From NCBI GenBank assembly GCA_023853785.1, contig JAJIRX010000032.1, positions 434,001 through 498,000 on the forward strand: 64,000 nt of DNA. The letters are read 5' to 3'. This DNA is from Psilocybe azurescens. Its lineage: Eukaryota > Basidiomycota > Agaricomycetes > Agaricales > Agrocybaceae. Within the stretch, counting starts at the first letter, position 1; each line of letters starts with the position of its first letter. Below are positions 12,077 through 24,802 of this stretch, piece after piece. Made by a program: the position numbers and the translations under genes. A model generated the notes under the pieces. It had not been told where the DNA came from. It worked only from the letters and a program-made list of their open reading frames with translations, and ran no database searches.

Positions 12077-13790
12077 TCATGCAACTTCTGACTTCTCCAA
12101 TGATTCTCCAAGCTTCTCTAACATGGCTTTCAACTCTTCAGCTTCTGCAACCAGTTGACTGACAGTGGGCTCGACTTTCTCTGGTGGTGGTGGCTCTACC
12201 CAGCTCAGTTTGTCTACGGATTCGTTGACAATCTGGTCCCAGGTCTTGCCCTCTTTTTCCAGTTCTTCAGCAAGCTGGTCCTTTATCCGCCGGCAAGCCC
12301 CAACACCATCGTAACCGAAACCGGTGTAGACTTGCACCATGGAGGCACCAGCACGCGCATAGTCAAGAGCGTCTCTCCCTGAGACAATGCCTCCGCAGCC
12401 GATGAGAGGTATCGAGGAAGGCAACTGAGATCGCAGAATTTGAACAGCTTTGAGAGAAAAGGGTTTGATTGGAGGTCCAGAGAGTCCACCAATTTCGGAT
12501 TTATTAGCTACACACCAGTTCGTCAGACCTATTCTTGGACATTACGAGAAATAACTACTCACCACTTCTAAGAGTCTTCGGTCGCTGTATTGTAGTGTTG
12601 CTGACGATCACCCCGTCTATTTTGCTCCTCCGTATGACATCAGCCATTTCTATGAGTTGTGATTCTTCGAGGTCGGGTGCAATTTTGAGGACAATTCTTG
12701 GTCTTTTTGAGGTCAGAACGGATGGCTCCAGGTTGTCGCGAGCCTTTGTAACATTCTCGAGCAGGCTCTCGAGAAGCTCCTTATTCTGCAGACCGCTATA
12801 TAACTGTTAGTACATCCAGCACTACTTCCTTCCAAGGAGCACTAACCGGAGCCCTGGGGTGTTAGGACTGGAGACATTGACCACCAACACATCAGCATAA
12901 GGGCCAAATGTACGGACTCCAGCAACAAAATCGTCGACCGATTCTGCTGGAGATTCCTTGTTTTTCCCAAGGTTAACCGCGAGCATAGCCCCTTCCCGGA
13001 GTGCTGCTCGTTCAGGCGGGGTCCCGAAGAGGGGGATACGAGAACGTACACGGGAAAGAACGGAAGAGTGTCCTTGGGAGGGGAAGCCATAGCGGTTAAT
13101 AACTGCGTCGTCCTCTTCTAGTCGGAACATTCGCGGTCGAGGGTTCCCTGGCTGAAGGTACACTCACGCTTGGTTTCGGTGATATGTAAAACACTCTGCG
13201 GCGTACCTGGGGTTTTGGTGTTACACTTCCGATTTCTACCCAGCTGAATCCAAGATCAAATAGACCTATTGAGACATATAAGTATATCAAGATATGGATA
13301 TCTAGGCCTGGAAAAGCAGACGAACCATCTATAGCTTCTCCGTCCTTGTCAAAACCGGCAGCCAAACCGACCGGATTGGAGATGTCTTCACCCCATAACT
13401 ATTATACACAAAGTCAGGGGGAGACAAATACGCACAATGGGCCATATTCACCTTGCATTTAAGCCTTGCATCATCCTGAACGGGATCCTTCGGAGCGATA
13501 CCAGCCCTTAATGCCTTCACAGCGACTTTGTGTCCCGTCTCGGCATCAAGTACGTTTCTGAGGGCCGGCGTCAGGACATATCTATGCAGAGCGGAGCGGG
13601 CGTCAAAGTAGTAGACTGCAAATACACCAGCAGATAGTACGAAGGCTGTTGTGTAGAGCCCTGTCCGAATCGGTGTCCGTTTCACAGGGGCAGATTGTGT
13701 AAACAGGAAACGAGAAGTTTGGGCTTGTTTCGAAGTTCTGAACAAGGACCTGCCTAAATTCTTAGAGGCGGTCTGTTGCAGAATTGGCAT
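12077..13790 (-). CDS. URA9: Dihydroorotate dehydrogenase (quinone), mitochondrial
   Basis: Class 2 DHODH, which oxidises dihydroorotate to orotate with electrons passed to ubiquinone at the inner mitochondrial membrane (pyrimidine synthesis). Exons 13790-13452, 13398-13326, 13265-13207, 13151-12847, 12795-12563 and 12507-12077 sum to 1440 nt (479 residues plus stop) with matching phases. The N-terminus is a basic presequence followed by a transmembrane stretch ([19 protein letters not shown]). Then come [55 protein letters not shown] with the class 2 catalytic serine, and the FMN-binding C-terminal half ([20 protein letters not shown]). It is divergent from PAF1 with 178 bp between the ATGs. 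The symbol follows the membrane-bound yeast-type nomenclature; URA1 is used in other fungi. Confidence 0.95.
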
Positions 13791-13968
13791 TCTGCCCGAC
13801 GTATACACTGTTGATAACTGGGACGCCGATATTGTTCACCAAGTCGCCGTCACGCCTTCTCTTTATTGTGCCTTATTGACCAACATCCTTGAATTTGATC
13901 GAACTCGCTTAGTTGCTTGATCAATTCAGCATAACGCTCAAGTTACCCTTCATACCCAAAACATAGCC

Positions 13969-15570
13969 ATGACCTCCAAGAAAAGGTGTCTATCCATTAA
14001 GAGTGTTGCAATGAATTTCATGTCCCGTAACTGATTTCCTCAATTTGTAGTTCCAAGCTTGACCTCCTCGTACGCGTTCGGTATTCAAATCCTCTACCTG
14101 CGCCCCCATGTCCCCCGAAACTTCTCAATATTCCTACAAACCCCATGCGCTACGCGCGCCCCGAATTTCTTAATGCCCTTGCGAATGAAACTCCTCTCCC
14201 CATGATTGTTGATGCAGAGTGCGGTATGCCGTTGGATTTGGGGAAATGGGAATGTCTTTGGGAAGAAAATGGAGACGACTCAAGTGCGTCCATATCTATC
14301 AGTTACACGTCTTAACCAGCTGAGCGTGGTATTCCTCAATTCTAGGTCTTAACCCCGATATACATGATCTGCCAAAGCTGGACCCAAAGGATGTGTTCCT
14401 TCTAGCTGATCCGTCCTCCGCCACAGGCGCTTACCCGCCAAATGCAAGCACCCCCAATCCAGACAGACTGACGTATGGGACCCCAATTGCCAATGTACCT
14501 TGGCTGCGAAAGACAGAGTACATCAGCAGAGAAAACATGCAACGGTCCGGTATTCAGGAAACGTGCGTCTCCATTTTGGCTTGTTTCATGTCCGAACGCT
14601 CACCGCGTCGTACCACAGAAAACATGTCGTATCCGAACCCATCGATATTTCAAGAAACGCACAACTACGCGACATTGAAGCCTCGTTCGCTGCTTGCAAC
14701 GACGACTTCTCTCTCGAATCATTGCAGCATCCGAACAAGCCTGGTGTAACAGCTGTCGAATCATACTCTATTCTACCTGACGCCGACATTTGGGCAAACC
14801 AATACGATCTCTTCAGGTTTTCTGAGCGTCCTGGGGATAGAGCTGTCGACGTGAGTGTTGTCTCTCCGAAGTATCTATTCATAAACTTATCTATTACGCA
14901 GATTGAGGATCCACGTTTGGACTGTGCCATCCTACGACCTATGAAAACCGAACACGACTCTTTCCTTGCCTTTTACCTCACCGAAGACGACGAGTCAGCT
15001 CTTGCATTCAAGGAAACGCGTTTCGGGCAGGCTCCATATGAAGTACCAGAAAACGAAGAGGTAACCATTAGTGTCTGATTGCACAATACCATATGCTCAC
15101 ATAGTTCATGCAGGAGACAGCATTCCACTTCGTCAGGGATTATGAAACAGTAAAAGTTGAACAAGAAGTCCCCAACGAATTCCTTCTCGTCTTGTACGAC
15201 GGTGACGATCCCCTAGAGTCAGACAACAATCAACCACGAAAAGAAAAGGGTGCTTACTACAAGAATATTGAACGTAAAATGCTTCTAAAAAGAAACGCGT
15301 AAACGTGAGCGTCATACTCCCCGCTATAATTAGTACCCCATAGCTAACGGTAAATATTAGGCCTACGACCAATACGAGGACAAATGGGAGGTTATCAAAG
15401 TGCTACACGCGCCTATGAGCAAAGAAGAAGAAGACGAACGAGAAGAGGCTTTGGCTGAAGTCCTGGACCCATTGTTCTTACTGCGGAATGAACAAGACGC
15501 AGATGGTGAAGTGGACGATAGTGCTGGGTTCCCACTCAATGGACAAATTGACGTTGTCGCGCATAGTTAG
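13969..15570 (+). CDS. PAF1: PAF1 complex subunit Paf1, frame broken at one A run
   Basis: RNA polymerase II-associated factor 1, core of the Paf1 transcription-elongation complex (nucleus). Exons 13969-13985, 14051-14283, 14346-14562, 14619-14850, 14902-15060, 15114-15304 and 15361-15570. The recognisable family blocks are VRYSNPLPAPPCPPKLL, FLLADP, PWLRKTEYISRE, DDFSLESLQHPNKP, CAILRPMKTEHDSFLAFYL and KGAYYKNIERKM. All exon phases fit except within exon 6: the frame upstream runs into TAA, while the frame needed for the splice into AYDQYEDKWEVIKV is offset by one base. A five-A run at 15287-15291 lies just before the break, and one more base there would restore agreement with the family. 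Probably an assembly error; a real frameshift is not excluded. The full-length protein would be about 419 residues. Confidence 0.93.
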
Positions 15571-15872
15571 ATACCTGGATGCTTGTTCATCGACTCATCA
15601 ACTACGCGAGAACCCTATATCCAGATTGTTTGATAACCAAATGCTCATACAAGACATATCATTGAGCAAAGCAAAATCTACGGCATACAGCCCGACTGTC
15701 CAGCGCAGGAGCGTATAGACCGGCTGGAATGCTGAAATGAATGAGACTTGGTTCAAAAATGAACTTTAAAGCTTTGTTCTGCCAGATGTGATGTTCATAT
15801 TTTTATTCATGGGATCATACGAACATACAAGGATGCGAGCAATGGATGAGAAAACAATAAACTACCAGGCCT
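15571..15872. other. Convergent 3' spacer between PAF1 and RPL43
   Basis: About 300 bp between two converging stop codons. It holds both 3' ends and no gene was seen. Confidence 0.5.
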
Positions 15873-16390
15873 CTATGCCTCAGTGAGTTCACGCAGACGA
15901 CGGACGGTGCTAATGTTGATACATGGTTAGTATGTATACACGATGAAATGAAGGCAAAATACGCACCTGCGGACAGTGGCAGCAGCCGTTGTCGAGACCG
16001 ACCAAGCTCCCCAGCGATGGTCTTCTTGCAGGCTGAGCAATGCCAGATTCCGACAGCGGTACGCTTGACGGAGTCCTAGAAAGTAAGGGCAGATTTAACA
16101 CAAGTCAAACATGCCAAGAGGTAAGATTACACACCTTTCCACAGAAAGTGCAGGTATATCTCGCGTGTTGGGAGATTTCCATCTTTTTACCTGTTTACGC
16201 AGGGAGGCACCATAACGCTAATAATTCGAAGAAAATGCTTAGGTTCCTCTCCGCCGATTACAGTGTAAGAATTGGGGCGTACCACTCCGTATTTACCGGT
16301 GATTCCTACTTTCTTGGTGCGTTTTGTCTGCAATTAGTGACGAAATGAGTTTACAGCGTTTATGAGCATATTGGTGGGTAGACGAACCAT
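15873..16390 (-). CDS. RPL43: 60S ribosomal protein L43 (eL43/L37a), frame broken at two homopolymers
   Basis: Zinc-binding large-subunit ribosomal protein. Exons 16390-16388 (the ATG alone), 16327-16283, 16217-16135, 16075-15967 and 15909-15873. Family blocks are TKRTKKVGITGKYGV, RYGASLRKQ, MEISQHARYTCTFCGK, DSVKRTAVGIWHCSACKKTIAG and a C-terminus ending RRLRELTEA. The four zinc-ligand cysteines (CxxC...CxxC) are present. The frame breaks twice: at a five-T run on the plus strand (16184-16188), which is AAAAA in the gene, and at a four-C run (16009-16012). One extra base at each gives exactly 93 codons with stop, the family's usual 92 residues. Such an essential short gene is unlikely to be doubly disrupted, so assembly error is the likely cause. 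The gene is convergent with PAF1, 302 bp apart. Confidence 0.93.
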
Positions 16391-16876
16391 CTTGGAGGAA
16401 TTACGGGGTTTGGTCGAATCTGCGACGTAAGGTAGCCTCAACGATAATTGGATGTGATGCGTGAGAAATAAACGGGATTTGGCGAGAACTGTATAGTTTT
16501 TGCTCAGCCACTGCTGACATCTTATCAGATAATTATGTAACAAACTTCCTCTCCTTTACCTTGTAGTTCTTGGACCGACCCACACAATCTCACTTTTGAG
16601 CGACAAAGGACACGACTAATAAGTCAGTGTACCATCTGATAAGAAGAAAAATTGTACCTGAAAGAAACCATGGTACAAGGTCATTACGACAACAATATGT
16701 TTATTTCTGGCCTAAAAGTGTATAGTGCCAAATTATGGACACAGCGAAGCAAAAGCAATGATTGAGAGATGATAATAGTACAGATATCCGCTCAGGGTAT
16801 AATGAACAGAGAAACTACAGATGGATTTGAAACGTAGTGTTGATCAAAGGAAAGCCGATTCATGCACGGTCAGAAT
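16391..16876. other. RPL43 promoter region and SFH5 3' region
   Basis: About 490 bp. The part next to 16391 is upstream of RPL43 on the minus strand. The part near 16876 should hold the SFH5 3' UTR. No additional gene was recognised. Confidence 0.4.
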
Positions 16877-18268
16877 TTAGAAAGCACTGGCCTCGCCGCC
16901 ATACCTCTCAGGCAGCTCTTTAGAATCTATGAAGGGGAGTAATGCCTTCTTAATGGCATAATGACCTGTACCAACAACAGACATCTTTGCCAGAGTGTTA
17001 GCAGATATTAGAGGCTTGAAAAGCCAGAAAATCCAATTAAAGATCGCCGGAATGTTAATGAACCATTTCTTATACTAGTGGACACAGTGAATCAACGATG
17101 CAAGTAAATGTAAAAATGGACTTGAAGCACGTACTAAAAGTTCGGGGTAATGACTTTGGAAGATGTTAGTAGCTTCAGAGGCTGCTGCTTTGGAGTTGGC
17201 ATCGCGACTTGTGAAGCTAACGCCAAGGTAGTCTATTGAATAAACACTTAGCATCTGTGCTAATGAATCGTATAGTGAAAGATCGCTGTCACCATGAATC
17301 TGTATCATTTGGTCAATCTCAACGAAATCCAGGAGAGCTACGCTCTTCTCCATGAATGCTACGCGCCATCTTATAGATAGTAAAGTCAGTCGCATTTATG
17401 ACCAATATCTGACAGAACCTACCGAATAAATCGTTGAACATCTCCAAAAACCGCTTTGAGGTCGGAATTTCCGCCATAGATATTGTAACTTGAGATAAAT
17501 TAGTCTTGAAAACACAACTAGATTGAATAATTTCATACGCTACAGGTCTTCCCCTTTATCCTTCCCATAGATGTAACCCAATTTTCCGAAGACTTCTTCA
17601 GGGAAGTCTTCCTTAAGGGCAGCTTCAATATTGAAAGATTCACGCCATCTAAGGGTATTGACGAGCATATCGCGTGCTTCAGTGACACTCAAGTTCCTAT
17701 GACTAACTTTAGAATTCAGTCCTGTAACTTAATGTTGCCACATACCTTGCACGAAGGAATTTCAATAGGACGACGCTGACCCGGGCATCATCCTGAGGAG
17801 TGGCTGGGTGGATGGCGATACCCCAGATAGTTACTGGAAGATCTCTAGCCTTGCTATTTTCTGGATACGCTTGCGCAAAGATATCAGGAAGTTGAGCCTG
17901 AGCAAATAATTTATATCGTATATGTAACAACTAGCAAAGTAAAGCATTGAACAAACCCGAAATTCAAAGAGAGCTTTCCATTCAGCTTCGGTGAACTTCT
18001 TAGTGAGCGGATTTTGCAGTTCTTTAGCTATTGCTGCAGTAATGTCAGGCTCAGCGTTCTCTGTGCTCGCCGTCTTAACAGGAGTCGCTGCTTGTCCAGT
18101 CTCCACAGTCGAGGCTGCTGCATCGGAAATCGGAACAGCAGTGACTTGAGCAGGTGCAATCGAAGCCACATTCGGCGGTGCTACAGTGGGTTCTGGCGCT
18201 GCGATAGCTGTTTCTGATGTAGCCGCTGGTGCGGGTTTAGGTACGTCTGCAGACGTAGTTTCTGACAT
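16877..18268 (-). CDS. SFH5: SFH5-like phosphatidylinositol transfer protein (CRAL-TRIO)
   Basis: Sec14-type phosphatidylinositol transfer protein of the Sfh5 branch. Exons 18268-17957, 17897-17746, 17696-17544, 17488-17423, 17369-17135 and 17074-16877 give 372 codons with stop (371 residues) in perfect phase. An Ala/Pro/Thr-rich disordered N-terminus (about 85 residues) precedes the CRAL-TRIO N-domain (VVLLKFLRAR, SVTEARDMLVNTLRWRESF). The lipid-binding domain follows: VALLDFVEIDQ, SIDYLGVSFTSRDANSKAAA, EATNIFQSHYPELL, then YKKWFINIPAIFNWIFWLFKP and ending ERYGGEASAF. The order and final motif fit the Sfh5 family. Some Sfh5 proteins bind haem, but I cannot judge that here. It is divergent from the transporter gene, with 275 bp between the ATGs. 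Confidence 0.92.
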
Positions 18269-18543
18269 TGAAGTTTGATTACTATTAGTGTGAAAGAGGG
18301 GGGAAGCAAGGGGCTACTTGTGACGTGGGATGACGGCCATTATCTGATAAGATTTGATTACATAATCTGCCAACAACATTGTTCCGTTGCCGACCACTTT
18401 GACCCCTTGGAGCCAACACAGCTCACAGCGTTACAGAACTTTTGTTGGGTTTGTTTCATATACTTTAACAATTGGCAATCGCCCTCAGCCCATTCTCATA
18501 TTGAATGCGCATGCACTTTCGTTAGTGCTCTTATCCCAACATT
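18269..18543. promoter_or_regulatory. Bidirectional promoter, SFH5 and DMT transporter
   Basis: 275 bp between the ATGs of two divergent genes, so both promoters must lie here or overlap the genes. No TATA box stands out; ATTGG/CCAAT-type motifs are present (for example CAATTGG near 18471). Assigned from gene arrangement only. Confidence 0.5.
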
Positions 18544-20241
18544 ATGACTCCTAATCCCGTTCATGTCTACGACTACGCTTCACGTTTTTCTGGCAATGAT
18601 AACGAACCCCAAAGAGCGCGGGACGGAGGATGGCACGCAGGTCGCTTGCCAATGTATAGTCCCGTCTGGACCAACGATAAGTCCTGGATTCAAAGGATTG
18701 CCAACCATTTCAGCTCATCGCTTGCTGAAATTCCCAACCTCGTTTCGACCTATCTTCCCTTTTCGAATCGAAGATCGCCCAGGTCCTTTTCACCGAGGCC
18801 TTCAATGACTTCAGCACAGTCTGGGTCAAACTTCCTCTTCATTCTGTTATGCAGCCTGTGGTATACCACCTCAGCCCTCTCGTCCAATACTGGAAAGGCA
18901 ATCTTGAACCAATTCCGTTACCCCATTACTCTCACCTTCGTCCAATTTGGCTTCGTTGCATTCTACTGCCTTCTATTCATGTCACCACTGGTCCGATTTA
19001 CAAAACTTCGAATGCCCACGAAGGCTATAATACGGAGCACCCTGCCAATGGGATTGTTTCAAGTCGGTGGTCACATATTCTCCAGCATAGCGATCTCCAG
19101 GATACCCGTTAGCACAGTGCACACCATCAAGGTGAGCAGTATTCATGTTGTCGCAAGGGTAGAAGTAACTTTTAATACCTTAATATCAAGGCCCTGTCAC
19201 CTCTATTCACAGTGGCCGCCTACGCCCTGCTATTCGGTGTCAGCTATTCAAGTAAGACGTACATCTCGCTCTTGCCTCTGACTATTGGCGTAATGTTGGC
19301 CTGCTCGTTTGACGTATCTGCGTCAAACATTATTGGCCTGCTGTGCGCTTTCGGGTCTGCTCTCGTCTTTGTGAGCTCAAATATCTTCTTCAAGAAGATT
19401 ATGCCATCCAATGCTGGAGCGACATCCTCACTGTCGTCCCATAAACTCGATAAAATGAATCTCCTCCTGTATTCTTCCGGCATGGCATTTCTATTAATGA
19501 TCCCTATTTGGGCATACTACGATCTCCCCCCTCTTTATGGCCGGAACTGCTCAAATAGTTGTGCCAAAAGGGGGCGCACCACCAGCTCATTCAGTGATGT
19601 ACTACTTCTTCATGAACGGCACTGTTCATTACGCCCAAAATATCATCGCTTTTGTCATCCTTTCCTCGACATCTCCAGTCACATATTCCATCGCATCCCT
19701 CATCAAACGCGTTGCCGTCATTTGTATTGCCATAGTCTGGTTCAACCAAACCGTCCACCCTATCCAGGCCTTTGGCATCGCCATGACATTTACTGGGTTG
19801 TACATGTACAATAACGCCAAAGGAGACGTTGAGAAAGGAGAAAAGAAGCTGCGGAGAATGGAGGCTACTAGAGAAATGATGTTGCCCACTACGAAGGAAG
19901 ACGTCAAAATCTTATCTGGCGCGGAGACTCTCCCATCAGAATCACTTTCGGAATACCAAACCTCAGAGGCTTTGGGCATGGGTTCAGGAACTGTTTACGG
20001 ACGTCCTCGGGAAGTTTCACTATCGGCAGCGCTGGGACATCAGGTATACTCCCAGCAGCATTATAGGCCTGTTGCCGCGACATCCCTGCACATCAAAACA
20101 TCCGATACCATCCCCTCAGGAAAGGAAATTATCGGATCTCCCGTGGACTTGTATCCTTCTCCCCCGCCTTCGAATGATTCGCCTCCAACAGATACCATAC
20201 CTTTACCGGCAGTTGGCCACCCATATGTCATGGCTCAATAA
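18544..20241 (+). CDS. Triose-phosphate/nucleotide-sugar type transporter (SLY41-like), frame broken at a C run
   Basis: Multi-pass member of the drug/metabolite transporter superfamily, TPT branch, probably in the ER or Golgi membrane. Exons 18544-19131 and 19191-20241. A hydrophilic N-terminus of about 90 residues is followed by membrane spans beginning FLFILLCSLWYTTSALSSN, the family motif NTGKAILNQF, a PVSTVHTIKALSPLFT segment, and a last span near GIAMTFTGLYMYNNA. A long soluble C-tail follows. The substrate cannot be told from sequence. At 19526-19531 a six-C run joins two frames that each match the family on their own side (IWAYYDLPP before, FMAGTA after). Exon 2 is one base too long, or two short, for an intact protein. 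Probably a miscalled homopolymer. Confidence 0.88.
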
Positions 20242-20975
20242 TGCGGACATCTTCCGCCGTACCGCTAATTAAAGCTCGCCTTTATTATCTTTGTGACGTG
20301 GGAACACAGGCAACTATTCGTACCACACTTCGCATCGTCATTTATACCTAGAGCGCTTTGTTTGAACAGGATAACACTGCCGAACAAATCATTCGCAAAT
20401 ATATCTTACCGCCATTTTCATTAGACTTCTGTATTGATATTTATCTTGCATCCGAAACGATAAATTAATTTGATTCATCAAATCAAGCTTTTGTGTGATA
20501 CGGCGCTTAATTATAGGATACTACGGTCTCTGTTCAATTTGCCTTGAATTTGCCATGACTTGCCTTTTCACTTAAGTTCATGTGCAATCAAAACAGGGCC
20601 AAAGAACGAACGTATAAGACCTACAGTATATACTAAACTACGAAGTTGGGGGTTAACGTTTTAATGAGCTAGAGAGACTCCCAGCTTTAACCGACTTCCT
20701 CATTGCTCAAGACTTCCTGACCTGAAGGGAAAGACGATGACATAATCAAAAGTGACTCTTTACTTGTGACACAAGTGACAAACCCAATCTCTTCGCACGT
20801 GGTCTAGCAAGAAGGTCCCAAAAGCCTCTCGACAACGGGCACGCCGACACCCTCCGCCAACTTCAAGAAGACTTCAGCACAGTATGGTCCGTACATTCCA
20901 TCCCAAAGGCCCCAAATAGCTCGTCATGCTGGTCGTTTGGACGAAATTGCGATCCTAATCGATGGATGCATTAGG
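20242..20975. other. Intergenic region with RPS4 promoter
   Basis: About 730 bp between the transporter stop and the RPS4 ATG. The proximal 250 bp is likely the RPS4 promoter. No gene, tRNA or repeat was recognised. Confidence 0.4.
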
Positions 20976-22004
20976 ATGGTACTGGATGACCTTTCGACGG
21001 GCTTTTGGAGGATCGACTTGATATCTGCACACTGATACTAATTAGTGTTTCTACAGGCTCGTGGACCTAAAAAGCACTTGAAGCGCTTGAGCGCTCCCTC
21101 ATCATGGATGTTGGATAAGTTGAGCGGAACTTATGTGCGTGTGCAAATTTTATGCTTTCTCGAATGTTTCTGAACATTGGATTTTTCAATTCTACTAGGC
21201 CCCCGCCCTTCTCCCGGACCCCACAAGCTCCGCGAATCCCTTCCCCTCACCATCTTCCTCCGCAACAGGCTAAAGTACGCCTTGACTGGACGTGAAGTTA
21301 CCTCAATCGTCAAGCAACGTTTGATCAAAATCGATGGAAAGGTCCGCACCGACCCTACCTACCCCGCTGGATTTATGGGTAAGCATGGCTTCATTTTTGG
21401 TGTGATTATCCTATTTTAATATTCACCCGTTAGATGTTATTTCCATCGAGAAGTCTGGTGAACACTTCCGTCTCCTCTACGATGTCAAGGGCCGCTTCAC
21501 CATCCACCGCATCACCCCCGAGGAAGCCACATACAAACTCCTCAAGGTCCGTCGTGTAGCCATTGGTAGCGGTGGTGTCCCTCACGTCGTCACTCACGAT
21601 GGCCGCACCATCCGTTATCCTGACCCCCATATCCGTGCCAACGACACCGTCAAGTTCGACATTGAGCAAGGAAAAATTACCGATTACGTCAAATTCGATA
21701 CTGGTAACATCGTCATGATCACCGGTGGACGTAACATGGGCAGAGCTGGTGTCATTGTGCACAGAGAGAAGCACATTGGAGGATTCGATATTGTCCACGT
21801 TAAGGACTCGCTCGACAGGACTTTTGCTACTCGGTGCGCTTGTTCCTTCTTATTCACACACTCACTCTTAACATTGTTTTCAGTGTCACCAACATCTTCG
21901 TTATTGGTGAGGGTATCAAGCCCTGGATATCGCTGCCCAAGGGTAAGGGTACCAAGCTTACCATCTCCGAGGAGCGTGATGTCAGGAGGAAGCGTGCCGA
22001 GTAA
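20976..22004 (+). CDS. RPS4: 40S ribosomal protein S4 (eS4), frame broken at a C run
   Basis: Small-subunit ribosomal protein eS4. Exons 20976-20978 (ATG only), 21057 to about 21132, about 21199-21378, 21434-21833 and 21884-22004 (TAA). Family blocks are [50 protein letters not shown], the KOW-containing middle ([20 protein letters not shown]) and the C-terminus [21 protein letters not shown]. At the third exon start a five-C run (21200-21204) leaves the frame one base short: the sequence after the splice only reads APRPSPGP with a sixth C. Like RPL43, the start codon stands alone in its coding exon, followed by a 78-nt intron. It converges on SNM1 with 145 bp between stops. Confidence 0.93.
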
Positions 22005-22149
22005 ATTTGAGTCGCAGTACTACTCTGTTTTTTTCCTCATCTATGCTTTGTATGCCATCCACATGACACAATCCTTTCATGCAAACCATGGTTTTATCCG
22101 GGTCGAGAGCTTGACCGACAAAATTCATATGTGATTGTACGAGTGGCTA

Positions 22150-24802
22150 TCACCAGTAATCTGGGTTTTTGTAAGGCACTATTGTATCCCTTTCCCGTTT
22201 CTTTCTCTCTGCCTCCCACTTTGCCACCCACTTTGCCATTTTCCCTCGGCTCGCTTCGCTGCCTACATTTACCGTTGCAATCATCTTTATCCAGCTAAAT
22301 GACATGGCGAAACACGTTAATTCATAGAAAGACGAATGCTCCGAGTATGGGACCGGATACAACGCTAAACTGGGTGTCGATTTCGGTGAAACTTGAAGAT
22401 TTGCATATGTGAATGTCTGGCCTGCTGATGCGGCTAGAATAGCAGGGATAGAGGGTGATTGATTGGTCCCTGCGGCTGGGGTGTAGCTGAAAGTGACGTT
22501 CTTACTATCTAGGTAATAGAGCACAGCTAGTCAACTCACGTCCAACCTGTGGGTCTAAAACCAATGATTCGGTCGTAAGATCCTTTGAACCGTTCCAGGT
22601 ACAACTTAAGTTGATCTGTTGTGATGGACCCGAGCGGTACGAGATGGACAAAGCCTTCTGCTGGATCCGACGTCAACATCGAATGCAACTCTGGGTCGTC
22701 TTGACACTTCAGAATAGCTGTTTTTCGCGCATCGCAATAAATCTTCGTGTTCAACGCGTTAGCGACAGCTATAGCAAGGTTTTCATCAGAATATTTTGAG
22801 TGCAGTGGTCCATCAGTTGAATACTGTACCTTTCGCAATACGCTCCTTTCCGATGGAATATGTCCTAGAAATAAAACGTCAATACATGTCCCCGTGATAC
22901 ATCCTGGAGCACATCAACAAACCCGATGACTATTAGCGGTTTGGGGTGTCCTTTGCCTTCGCATTTCCCGTTTTGTCTGAGGAAGACATCCATGAAAGCA
23001 CACTCGACTTGTTTTGCTTCGTTGATTCACCCGACACCAGTCTCCTAGCTAATTGTGCACAGGCAGAAATGACAAGAGGTTGTGGGGGAAAGTATACTGA
23101 GATAGTTAAATCAGATTTTGTTGCTTTGTACTATGTCGAAAGCTGACTCACCTTCGGGTCAAGGTACGTTGTGTCGAGATAAACGTGGTTGATAACTTTA
23201 TCTCTGACAGCAGGATGGAGAACATGGCGAGGAGAAGCTCGAAAATCACCGCAATGGAGGTATCGAAAAGTTCTAGAAGACCCAACATAAGATGATTTGA
23301 ACGTACTGTCCCCAGCATTGACGGTCTGGCATCCTTCAAAGAAGAAAAGACAAGATCCTGGACAATGATTGGCTTCAATCAGAGTCACAGCTACGCCATT
23401 CGTGTCTGGAATAATAGTAGGAATATCCATAGGTAAAGGATGGACCCATTTTTTATCAACAGAAAGCTTGTGTATGATAAGATTTGCAGTTCCATGAGAG
23501 CAATATATTGGGCCGTGTTTCCAGGTCGAGTTTAGGTTTGTGTAGTGATCTGAATGAGCGTGTCTATTGGGGGCCCTCGTCAGTATATATTAAAATAGGC
23601 TGTGTCAAACTTGAATGCTAACGTTAGGAAGTATGCTGTGACGCCTGGTATTGCGCCGTACTTGAATGCATCGACGGCAATGGGCATTCCTTGAAGAACT
23701 TTGTAAAAAGGTGCCTTTTGACGACTACCCTTTGATGTCTGGGTCCGATAATATCTTTCTTTGGCGACCGTCGCTTCTTTCCAAATTTCATTCTCCTTCA
23801 ATGAAGACATTAGGAAAGAAAACGCGTTATTTCCATTGTTCTCTGGTTTTTCAGAGGCTATGTCGCTGATTAATGGTCTCGTTATAAGCGACGACGCATT
23901 AGGACCAGCAGGTCGGGTCGACAAGGGATCGCTAATTGCACCTATAGAGCATTTTTCCTCCCCGACATTGCTCTTCTGGCGAAAGCTCTCAGCAAACAGC
24001 CAGCACTGTCTTAAAGTCTACGTACATCTGGTCGAGATATAGCGCATAGAGAAGGGGCATCTAGCTCGGACAATTCTTCGGTTTGAAGTGTTCCATACGA
24101 TACCCATTCTATTTCTTGGTCGTCCTCCATGGTGGATCCTGGGACCCTTTCGTCATCACCATCGTCCCAGTCATCCAAAGTTAAATCGATATCAACAGCA
24201 ATATCTGTTTTCGCCGCTGGTATGGTTTTGGAACTAGACGCTACTGGGGGCTCAGACGTTTCAGAGGGTGGGTTTTCTTTCAGGGGCGACGAAGTCAACA
24301 AGAACGGTTTCCCGAATGGTGAGAAAACATCATATTGAGCAATGTTCGAGCGTGATTGATTTAAGAGAAAAGGGACTCCAAAGGACAAGGAGATATCTGG
24401 CCCTTCCTTTGAGTTATCGTGTCCGTTGACAGCAATAGGTTGACCTGATACGGTAGAAACATTCTCTTTGACTTGACACACGGATTTGTCGATAGCCACA
24501 GGATCTTCCACCTTGGTCAAGTTTGGACTCGAAGGGTTATCAATATTTTTGGGACTAAGCTTTCGCCTTTTCACAGTGATTGTCTGAACTATTTCAGGTT
24601 CGCTATCACTGTCTGAATCGATCACAATGATTTCTGGCTGCTTTAGAGACCGTGTAGAAGCAGCTGAACTTGTGCTGGCGCCAGGTTGGTTCTCCGTTTT
24701 GGCGACAGCTCGTTGCGATACAACAGATTTTGAAGTGAAGAATTTATGTAGTGTCTGACCAGAGACAGTGCGTTCTCTCTTTTGCTTGGGATATGGTGCC
24801 AT
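22150..24802 (-). CDS. PSO2: SNM1/PSO2 DNA interstrand cross-link repair nuclease, frame broken at two homopolymers
   Basis: Metallo-beta-lactamase/beta-CASP 5' exonuclease that acts in interstrand cross-link repair (nucleus). Exons 24802-24026, 24005-23623, 23563-23152, 23096-22923, 22864-22830, 22768-22540 and 22486-22150. The N-terminus is disordered with a short basic lead. The catalytic half shows [19 protein letters not shown], the HAHSDH metal motif (23562-23545), [30 protein letters not shown], and the beta-CASP part [18 protein letters not shown] and [10 protein letters not shown]. In exon 4 two plus-strand G runs (23084-23088 and 22943-22946) are each one base short. With both corrected, all phases agree and the protein is 782 residues. 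E1 begins only 165 bp upstream of this start codon. Family assignment is firm. Confidence 0.94.
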
